Source: Galerina marginata
Lineage: Eukaryota; Basidiomycota; Agaricomycetes; Agaricales; Galerinaceae
Assembly: GCA_023014335.1 (NCBI GenBank)
Contig: JAECYW010000026.1
Coordinates: 558,001-622,000 of the forward strand
DNA: 64,000 nt
Direction of reading: 5' to 3'
The translations under genes and the position numbers were made by a program. Positions 35,830 through 44,931 of the stretch are shown in pieces. How positions within the stretch are numbered: the first letter of the stretch is position 1; each line of letters starts with the position of its first letter. Under the pieces are notes generated by a model. The model saw nothing but the letters and a program-made list of their open reading frames with translations, ran no database searches and was not told where the DNA came from.

Positions 35830-35834
35830 GCTAA

Positions 35835-36181
35835 CACCGAAAGGCCTGAAGGTAAGCGATAATCGATGCTTCCTGATGACTTCATACTCATAGGATGTCA
35901 AAACCGGAAGCGCGTTGGCTTTAATGAATTTGATTTTTTTTCCTCCCAGAGCACCGCTAAATGGTGGCCAACGACTAAAATTGTCCCCACCGGCAACCCT
36001 CATGTCCGATATAATGTTGTCCATGCCCATATCTCGGCGATTTTATCCTCATTGCCTCTGGGACTTGAAAATTTAATTCTAAGCTTCCCTGTCTAACCCG
36101 CTTGTGCTACTATTCTCTGGCTGGTGTAATATTACCTCCCCGATTGCACTAGGCTCTGAATTCTGGTGATGAAAAATAGTG
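35835..36181. repeat. 3' flank shared by DUF6534 copies 4 and 5 (unit A)
   Basis: This matches 39130-39410 beyond the coding region, for example GCGATAATCGAT and CCTCATTGCCTCTG. On the minus strand both copies keep an open frame with related ends (EVIRKHRLSLTF here, EVIRNYRLSPTF there) and starts (MGMDNI and MGMNHI). The frame is unrecognised; it may be a leftover exon of a neighbouring gene carried along in the duplication. Confidence 0.5.
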
Positions 36182-37980
36182 TTAAATTGGCCGCATCGGA
36201 ATCGGTTGCGGCAGAATTTCACGCACCGGAATGGATGTACTGGATCGCGAGCTTGTCCTCTCAGAAAAGTCGTTGTCATTTACTCTGAACTGCAATGGCC
36301 CGCTCGCAGTATGTCCAGTATACGGTCCACTAGTGGCAGTCTTGCCGGAGCTATCGACCATGGGCACTCCACTAGCTCTAAGGCTAAGATTTCGCCTTGC
36401 GTCAAGACTGCAATAAGCTTTTCAGTCAGAATTGGTGGAAAAAGAGACCCTAATGTGCACATACTTGGCTAGGAAAGAAATCGCATGGACTGGCAAATTC
36501 TATGAGTAGATGATTAATGACGTGACAATATAACTTACTTGCACCCATCTGGTAGCTAAGTAAGACATGCGCGAAATTGAAACCCAGGACCGCAAACTGT
36601 GCAGAAATTATCAACGCATTCACAAGAAAACTTGCCTACGGGGCTTTACCGAGATGAATTCAAATATGACAAGAATGCTAAAAGCAACAAATTAGTTCAT
36701 TACTTTGAAAGTTGCCGGCAATCTGACCTAGTGAGAAGCCCGGTGCTGATAAGATATAAAATGAGCGTATTCACAAATCGTGTCGTCCTAAAGAGCCGAA
36801 AAGGCGGTCTGTAAGTCTTTTGGCAATCATTAAAATAAGGTCAACTGACCTTGGAACCCCGCAACGGTTGCGATACAAGTAATAAACTTGAAAAACAGCA
36901 ATAAGAAGGTCGCAGGCGCCGTCTACGCAGAGCCAAGCCTGAACGAGCCACTGGAATTGACAAGATTACACGGAGAGAAATGCGTATTTTACGCAAATAC
37001 TGACCGACATGCTGCTAAGCTTGGCGAAATTTGTATCTGCCGTCAATCCAAGAATCACGACGGCCGAACACATCCCTATAATAGAGTATGTGTAAGCAAA
37101 GTCAAGGTTCGTCTGGCGACTGCTTACCAAGTGCGCCGAGTGCCAAAATTACCTACGCAAATATTAAATGCTGGGACTTTATTCAAGAAGAATTCTCGTA
37201 CAATTATCCCAAGAATTAAGTAGTTCCGACCACTCACTAGAGCAGAATAGAAATGTTAGTGAATGAATAACCGCCGCCAATCGAGGGATCATAAATTTAC
37301 GGTGAAAGATACGATACGCATAGAACACCTGAACACGACATGCACCAAGTGCCTTCAAGAATGTCAGGACACTTCAAAGAAATTAAAGCGAGGTGACACA
37401 GTGGGACTCACAATTAGGCCTAAGTAAATCGACCACTCCCTATTATATATAAGTAGCACATTAAACGCAATAAGGTGAGCGATGGAAAATTTAAATTACC
37501 ATGCCACTTCAAAAAGCCTGTCGTAATCCCCAAAGGATACGATGAGGTAGTGGTACATCGTTGTTGTCTGAATAAATCTATGTAACCTCGTTTAAGTTAT
37601 GTCGCAGAGAACGTAGGACCTCAAATGACTCACAAATTGAATATCTGGAGCACTCTAAACATCGTTGAATTCATATTTGGGTGTTCAAGTTTTACTGGAT
37701 GCATTTTTACTTACAGGACCCAGGCAACCTGACCAAGTGTTCCCCGTCAGTTCATTTCCAATTATGACGCCAAAAGGAAATTACCAAGATCTTCAAGACC
37801 ATGACGTCGCGAGGGAAATTAAGGTAATAGCTATAGCCCTGCGCACAGACCAGCCCTACCATCCTAATTTACAAAGAACCGCAGTTAGTATTTCGAGCTC
37901 AGAGGTCGAACTGAAACAGACCAGGCATTGAAGACAACTCCTAACTGTCCGGCGCCAAAAAGAGTGACCAGAAAATTCAT
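36182..37980 (-). CDS. DUF6534-type seven-helix membrane protein, copy 4
   Basis: Minus-strand paralogue with about 16 exons, ATG at 37980 and stop at 36182. Joined blocks: NFLVTLFGAGQLGVVFNAW, GYSYYLNFPRDVMVLKIL, MYHYLIVSFGDYDRLFEVAW, EWSIYLGLI, ALGACRVQVFYAYRIF, MCSAVVILGLTADTNFAK, LVQAWLCVDGACDLLIAVF, TRFVNTLILYLISTGLLTR, GFNFAHVLLSYQMGA and HAISFLA, then LDARRNLSLR and a tail with NDNDFSERTSSRSSTSIP. It is closest to copy 5 in protein, intron sequence and flanks, showing that the two arose by tandem duplication. All splice sites checked are GT-AG and in phase. Function is unknown; membrane location is inferred from seven hydrophobic stretches. Confidence 0.84.
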
Positions 37981-38026
37981 GCTACGGATAAGGATGGAAG
38001 ATACCGTCTTCCATTGAAATGTCCTC

Positions 38027-38036
38027 CTCTTTAAGC
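38027..38036 (-). promoter_or_regulatory. TATA-like box of DUF6534 copy 4
   Basis: GCTTAAAGAG on the minus strand, about 50 nt before the ATG at 37980, followed by TTTCAATGGAAGACGG. It matches the layout of the other four copies. Confidence 0.45.
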
Positions 38037-39410
38037 AGTCTTTCCGGTCCCGTGGCAGAACTTACAACAGTTCTCGATGTTCGAACGATCCACACACATC
38101 TGTCAGCTTCGATAATGGGGTACTTGATCATCAGTTGGAACGACGCCTGGAAGGATTGCCAATATTAACTCACCTAGAGACCCCGTTAATTGAGCTATGC
38201 CTCAAGAATGAACGCGTCCCCAGCGTCTAAAAGACGACGGGCCAAAAAAAAAAAACTACTTAGCCTGAGATGCCGTCAGTGGTTTGATTCGCCCGTTGAT
38301 GTCAAACCGTTTACAAGGCTATGCGTAATTCACATCCTGAGTCTGCGTGTCTTCAAGGCAGGGACTGCAGTCAGCAGCTGTAGTCATGATTAGGCGCCGG
38401 TGTAGCAGGAACAGGAGCGTGAAAGGAGTTGGAATGCGAAATAGAATGGGTACAAAGTCCAGACGACGATGTTTTCATGGTCACATCCGATGATAATTCG
38501 TATTGGACAACGTTCAGAAGACATCCACAAAACGAAACAGTTGTGATCTGAGAGAAGCACAGGTTGTGGCAGAGTAGAGTATAGCCTGACAATTGCTTAT
38601 GGTTTCACGTCTACGAATTACTCGGGGGCGGTCACTGGGCAGCTTAGGTGTTGCCAGAGGTGGTTCAAGTAATCGAGGACTATTGATTGGGTGGTAAATT
38701 GGGAAAGCTCCGCTCTGCACCGCCTCAACGAAAATCTTCCTTCTGTTCTAATAAAAGGTTAGAAATATTACACGCACACTGCCCATCGGTATCCTCTGAT
38801 GCTAAGAAGTTTGATCTTCTCTAACGATAACTGAACTGTAAAGTCGTCTCGAGTCATGTTGTTTTTCATCGCCCATGGAGTATCAAGTTTTTGCGGGCTT
38901 TGCGGGTAGCATGACACGTCCTGCGGCTACCAACAACGAAAGCAGCTTCAATTTTAACTGATCAACAATCACTTATAGTCCGGTTCCCTCTTGGACCTCT
39001 TCCCGTAAATAAGTAAAGCAATTTTCCCATCGACTCTGTATCCTGGACTTGTCCTGGACACAGATATCCCCTTGCTTGCAAGGATGTCACGACGTGATTA
39101 AGCTTTCCTAAAAACGAAAGGAGTAACAGCCCTTGAAGGTGGGCGATAATCGATAATTCCTGATAACTTCATCCACATCCAGTGTCAAAAATGGAAGCAC
39201 GTTGTTATTTGATTCGCCAGTAACTTCATTTCTTTTTAGGGAACCGCCAAACTGTAGCCAACTCCACGGTGAGTCTGTAACTAAAATTTTCTCTGGGACA
39301 ACCCCCTCGTTCCGCGCAATGTGGTTCATGCCCATGTCTCGGCGACTTTATCCTCATTGCCTCTGCCAGTGGGTCTTGAATCCAGAGCTTCCCAGTTCAA
39401 CCAGCCTGTG
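38037..39410. repeat. Flanks of the duplicated DUF6534 units A and B
   Basis: The left part (about 38510-38960) is the 5' flank of copy 4. It resembles 41410-41870 upstream of copy 5, for example CTCATCGCCCA and TTTTTGCGGGCTTTGCGG. The right part (about 39097-39410) is the 3' flank of copy 5 and resembles 35835-36181. The unit boundary is therefore near 38960-39100. No separate gene is supported here. Confidence 0.6.
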
Positions 39411-41235
39411 CTACTGTTTTCTGGCTGGGGTAATATTGACGTCCCGATTATACCAGGCTCGGAAATCTGGTGCTGAATAGCGGTGATAAATCAGCCGCAC
39501 TGGAATCGGTTGCAGCGGAAGTTCACGCACCGGAATGGATGTATTGCGTCGCGAGCTTGTCATCTCGGAAAATTCGTTATCAGTTACTTTGAACCGCAAT
39601 TCCCCTATACTCGTAGTATGCGGTTTGCCGGAGCTATCTGCCGTATCCACACTATCCATCAGTCGCTTATATCGCCTTGCATCCAAACTGGATTGGGTTT
39701 TAGTTAGAACTGTTGCGTAAAAAGACCTTAACGGGTCACACACTTGGCTAAGAAAGACATCGCATGGACTGGCAATTCTATGAGTAAATAAATATCGACG
39801 AGACGATAAGCCTTACTTGCACCCATCTGGTAGCTAAGGAGAACATGGGCGAAATTGAAGCCCAGGATCGCAAACTATGCACGCAAATTAGCGGTTTTTC
39901 GAGAAAGATTGCCTAATGACTTTACCGAGATTAATTCGAATATGACAAGGATGCTAAACGCAATAAAATTACTTGGTTAATCGAAGGTGTAATATTTTAC
40001 CTCGTGAGAAGCCCAGTGCTGATGAAATATAAAATGAGAATGTTCACGAATCGCATCGTCCTAAAAGGATAAAAAGACATCTGTAATTCTTCTGGCAATT
40101 AGAAATAAAGCCGACTAACCTTGGAAGCCCGCAACGCTGGCGATACAAGTAATAAACTTGAACAACGGCAATAAGAAGGTCGCAGGCACCATCTACGCAG
40201 AGCCAAGCCTGAACAAGCCACTGGAATTGATAGATCTTTAAACGGAGAGGAATGAGAGAAATGGGCATTTTATAAACTGACAAATGTCCCGGTAATCTTA
40301 TCGAAATTCGTATCTGTCGTTAATGCAAGAATCATAACCGCCGAACACAGCCCTATAACAGGTGTAGGCGAAGTTGAGATCCAAATGGCGACTGCTTACC
40401 TAGTGCAGAGAGTGCCAGAATTATCTAGGCAAACATTGAATGCTGGGACTTTGTTCGACAAGAATTCTCGTACAATTATCCCACAAATAACGTAATTCCG
40501 ACGATGACTCACTAGAGCCAATGGGAACGTTAGTACCCTGATAACTTGCAATTGAGGGAAAAGGAAATTTACAACGAAAGATACGATATGCATAGAACAA
40601 TTGAACGCTGCATGCACCCACTGCCTTCAAGAAGGTCAGGCCACTTCAAAGAAATCAAATCGAGGCAACATGGGGGACTTACTATTAGGCCTAAGTAGAG
40701 CGACCATTCCCTGTTATAGCACATTAAACGCAATAAAATAGGCGATGGAGAATCCAAACTCTACCATGCCACTTCAAAGAGTTTGTCATAATCCCCAAAG
40801 GATACGATGAGGTAGTGGTACATTGTTGTTGTCTGAATGAACCTACGTATCCACGTTCAATCTATGTCCCAGAAAATGTACGGTTTTGATTGACTCACAA
40901 ATTGAAGATCTGAATTACTCTAAATTCCGTTGAATCCATATCTGAGTTTTTATTGGAAGCCCTACTTACAAGACCCAGGCAACCTAACCAAGACCCCGTC
41001 AGTCCATTTCCAATTACCGACGCCAAATGAAAATTACCAATATCTTCAAGACCATGGGGTCGCCAGGGGAGTTGAGATAATAACTATACCCCTGCGCACA
41101 GACCAGCCCTACCATCCTGTAATTTGAAAAGAACAACGATTAGTATTTCGATCTTATAGGTCGAACTGAAGCTTACCAGGCATTGAAGATAACCCCTAAT
41201 TGTCCGGCGCCAAAAAGAGTGACCAGTAAGTTCAT
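39411..41235 (-). CDS. DUF6534-type seven-helix membrane protein, copy 5
   Basis: Minus-strand paralogue with about 16 exons, ATG at 41235 and stop at 39411. Blocks: NLLVTLFGAGQLGVIFNAW, GYSYYLNSPGDPMVLKIL, MYHYLIVSFGDYDKLFEVAW, EWSLYLGLI, AVGACSVQLFYAYRIF, LCSAVMILALTTDTNFDK, LVQAWLCVDGACDLLIAVV, MRFVNILILYFISTGLLTR, GFNFAHVLLSYQMGA and HAMSFLA, then LDARRYKR. The tail has TDNEFSEMTSSRRNTSIP and runs further than copy 4, ending with the Tyr- and Asn-containing YNRDVNITPARKQ. The frame and all splice sites checked are intact. It is the product of a tandem duplication with copy 4. Confidence 0.84.
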
Positions 41236-41279
41236 GGTACGGATAACGATGAAGACCGTATCTTCCGTTGAAGTACCCT

Positions 41280-41290
41280 GCTTTTTAAGC
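41280..41290 (-). promoter_or_regulatory. TATA-like box of DUF6534 copy 5
   Basis: GCTTAAAAAGC on the minus strand, about 45 nt before the ATG at 41235, followed by ACTTCAACGGAAGATACG as in the sister genes. Confidence 0.45.
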
Positions 41291-42358
41291 ACTCTTTCCG
41301 GTCCCGTGGCAGAACTTAAAATAGTCCTCACGTTCGAACGATCTACACACATCCGTCAAAAGTTCAATAAACCCGATGATATATTTGTTTAGGTCAACGT
41401 AGAGAAGCATAAAAAGGTCCACAAAACAAGACATTTGTGGTCTGAAAGAAGCACAGTATAGCTTGACGATCGCTTGTGGTTCCACGTCTATGAATAACTC
41501 GGGGTTGGTACTGGACGGCTTAGATGTTATCAGAGGGGTTCAATAATCGCGGACTTTTGATTGGGCGGTAAACTGGGAAAGCTCCATGGGGTCTGCCCTG
41601 CTCCGCCTTAATGAAAATCTTCCTTCCGTTCTAACACAAGGTAAGAAATATTATCACACACACACACTGTCCATCGGTGTTCTCTGACGCTAAGAAGTCC
41701 GATCCAAAATAACTGAAAAATTAGTATCTCGAAGCATGTTTTTTTCTCATCGCCCAAGCAGTACTATGGAGTTTTTGCGGGCTTTGCGGTTTGCATAACA
41801 CATCTGCGGCTACCAACAGCAAAACTAGCTCTCGTGTAGATGTTTTATTGCAGCCAATTTTAATTGATCATTCCAGAATCATCTGTAATCCCGTCCTTCC
41901 CACTGCCCAGTCCCTCTGCGTGCCAAGAAGAAAGGCAATTTTGGCCACCGAATCAGGTTATTCAATCTATACGACGTATGGGTAATGCAGGTCTTTATAC
42001 ACAGTTATACATTCGGCTTACATTCTTCCAGACTACGAGGTCCAACAAATGCAATGAGCGACCAAAGCTTGACCAAAGATGTCCCGACCAAAAGCTCGGT
42101 CCAAATTTAGCAATCCATTGGTCAGCAGAGGACGGGCCTTTTGCGGAAGGCCGATTCCAATGTTGACTTCGTTTGCTCACCTCGACGCGTCGATAAAAGT
42201 ACCTTTAAGCCCTCCGAGGCCCTATTTCTTGTGAGTAAGCTCTTTTAAACACAACATCTGCAATAAAAGCTCACCCTTACTTCATAGGGAAACGTGCTTC
42301 CCAGAAGAAAAAATTTATGACCTGTTACTAATTATCGACTTTCATTCGAAACTTCGCA
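41291..42358. other. Intergenic; right end of duplicated unit B and ferredoxin upstream region
   Basis: Up to about 41870 this matches the 5' flank of DUF6534 copy 4. It contains a short CA repeat (about 41657-41667). From 41870 to 42358 the sequence is unique and should hold the promoter of the plus-strand ferredoxin gene; I see no clear TATA box. Confidence 0.45.
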
Positions 42359-43607
42359 ATGCTTTCATCCACAACCCTTCATTCTCCGTATTTCCATGGT
42401 TTTTTAAGGCCTATATCTCGTTGTACAGCACAACGGCTCTCGTATTCGCCTCGCTCGACATTGCCTACACCGCTTTATCCAGCAGCCGCAGCTCGGTGTT
42501 ACCACTCACGAAGAGCGAGTCCTGCACTTCGACAGACGCAAAACGTACTTTCCAGGCCTGGAAGAACGCAACGGAAGAGGAGTATCTTCTCAGTTGAGGC
42601 CAACTCTTTCCAGGTTACACGAACCCGGAGTCTACATTCTTCTGCTGGTGCGTTTTATATACATTTGGCTCTATCTCCGCTCTTGGCTAACGAACCTCAT
42701 CTCGACTGGTTTGGACAGTCCTACGGCATATGGGAATCGATCGACCAACTCCAGGAACAGGGTAAGTGCCATATCTAGCTTCATGTATGAAACCCATTCT
42801 GACCTCACTCAACTCCTTGACGCTTCCCTTCCTCGCTGCGCAAACCTCACCTCTTGCGACCGGCAACAACCCAGACTGAAAGTGCACTTTAAAGACTCGC
42901 ACGGGAATCTTATCAAGACGGTGGAAGCTAACGAGGGAGACGACATCCTCGCGATAGCTCATGAGTACGACATCGATTTGGAGGGTGCGTTGTTTCATTT
43001 CTCTTCAAAGAAGTCTTGATCCTGACTCCGATTTCCTTTCTCTCTCCACCTTCACCCCTCGCTTCGGTCTCTTGTCTTCCCTATTTGGCGTTTTCACCCC
43101 GTTCATCTCAACCTTAACCCGCTGTTCTGGCCTCTTCACTCCCCTGCTCATCGCTGCCTCCTTTTCCGGACCTACAGGGGCTTGCGAAGGCTCAGTGGCA
43201 TGTTCAACATGTCACGTCATCCTCCCAGCGGAGTACTACGACATCCTCCCTGAGCCCGAGGATGACGAAAACGACATGCTCGATATGGCCTTTGGGCTGA
43301 CGGACACCAGCCGACTGGGCTGCCAGGTGAAGATGACGAAGGCGCTGGATGGGATTACGTGCACCCTCCCTTCTGCCACACGAAATATGTTCGTTGATGG
43401 TGTGTGATTATTTTTTCGTTCCATTCTCTTTCAACGCCTTTCTACATTTGCCTCCTACGTCTGTTCTTGATGATGTAAAGTCTGCGTTCGACGTTCAGTG
43501 TTGTCTTGTTACCGTCAACCCGTCTTCTCTCCAGTCGTTTACCCCTCATTTTTCGAAATATCTTTTGCTTACCATTATTCGTTGCAGGCAAGAAATCGTC
43601 ACATTAG
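42359..43607 (+). CDS. YAH1: Mitochondrial adrenodoxin-type [2Fe-2S] ferredoxin
   Basis: Electron carrier of the mitochondrial matrix. In fungi it takes electrons from ferredoxin reductase for iron-sulfur cluster assembly and heme A/ubiquinone synthesis (yeast Yah1 family). Five exons (42359-42647, 42719-42761, 42875-42984, 43178-43399, 43588-43607) join in frame to 227 residues. The first about 100 residues are rich in Arg, Ser and Ala with almost no acidic residues, as in a presequence ([20 protein letters not shown]). The ferredoxin domain follows: [20 protein letters not shown], then [12 protein letters not shown], the C-x5-C-x2-C cluster motif, and RLGCQVK with the fourth cysteine. The acidic helix [16 protein letters not shown] would bind partners. 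The last exon is 20 nt (KKSSH). If the preceding intron stayed in, the protein would stop five residues after FVD. The domain call is very sure; orthology to Yah1 is inferred. Confidence 0.93.
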
Positions 43608-44855
43608 AGGACCGCCGGACATTTGTGTCGCATTTGTATTTAGTAGAGCATCTTACAATCATCATCGCCCACCCCATCTCCACGAATGACTGTCCTCCAG
43701 TCGTCCAATTTTGTATTCGTCATCGACAAGTCAGCCGGTCTAGGGTATACCGGTGATGCGAACTCGGTGATGCAAAATCATTTTTAAGCGCCTGGACAAA
43801 TCGTATCTGGCCACTTACCAACTCTTTTCGACGTCATTATAAACAGTTATATTGGTAATTATCCTTCAAGATTTAGAGGTTTTTTATTTATTCTCTTGCC
43901 CAGTTTCGCGACAGCGGAAGGCACCATGAGGAGTTTGGCTCTGAAACAAGGTGAACTTTTCAGAGCGGTTTCCGGTTGTTGTTTATTAACTTCGCGGCTC
44001 TAGTCTGCTTCTCGATGATCAATTCCATTGGTCTTATGACCAGGAAACTTCCATCCAACACCCTCCTTCAAGCCTGTCGAATGCCTTAAAGTCAATTGTT
44101 TTTTTACGTGGCGGGCCATCGTTGGCTTTGTGGAAGAGTAAGTTCTTGAACTCCCTTTTTTCCCTTGTATTTTTTCTGTCACTTCTTCTCTTACAGTTGA
44201 AGCAAAGTATCTACGATCAACGCCGAATCTATAATCGCCTGCAATCACAGGCTTGGCACTAGCTTTACCCGCCGACGGTCGGCGTCCACAGGCGTCCACC
44301 CTCGTCTTGTCAGTCTCTCCATTTTAGTTTTGAGGAAACCTGTGGAAACCCTCGTGATAACGACTTTTGATTGTCGCCCTGCTAACTTGTCCTGACTTAT
44401 CATCCAACGAAATGCTAACATCGCCAGGTTGCTTGACTATCTATTTTTAGAACACCCCTAACCGCGTGGCTTGCAGGAACCTGAATTAGCTTTCATTTTG
44501 AATTTTTTCAGTCTCTCCTGCGCCTTCCTGCGCCTCCACGTACCACACTCATCAGACCGCCATATAGGCTCTTGGTTTCAAGCGTGTTCCACGGACGCAG
44601 CCTACCTTCGGATCAACAAGCCAGCGTGCTGCAAGTGGAAAGCGGCGACCCATGACGCGTCGAGTGGCATATTGGGTTTAGCACGCGCTCGTCAGGCAAA
44701 CACTCTCACTTTTGGAGAACAATATGTGTGGGCCGCATGATTCTATTTACCTAACGACCTCGATTCTCTGACTTCTCAACACTTCCCAACGCCGATTACA
44801 AACCCCGTCTATGAAATTTGCGGACGCTCTGTCGAGCCCGGCCTATTTTCCGTGA
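43608..44855. other. Intergenic, no supported gene
   Basis: Open frames at minus 44000-44299 and plus 44471-44740 are unrecognised. This is the 5' region of the sedolisin gene. Confidence 0.4.
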
Positions 44856-44863
44856 TATATAAA
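44856..44863 (+). promoter_or_regulatory. TATA box of the sedolisin gene
   Basis: TATATAAA lies 69 nt upstream of the ATG at 44932, in a CG-balanced context, a standard distance for a TATA-driven fungal gene. Confidence 0.65.
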
Positions 44864-44931
44864 GCCCAGCCATCCGTTCGTCGGTCTGTAGAGGCGTTCT
44901 CCCATTCTTGCTGGAACATCCGCTTTCAGCC

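Noticed and set aside
36888..37223. 111-codon plus-strand open frame
   Set aside because: It lies antisense across several exons of DUF6534 copy 4, which are supported by paralogue comparison, so it is a shadow frame.
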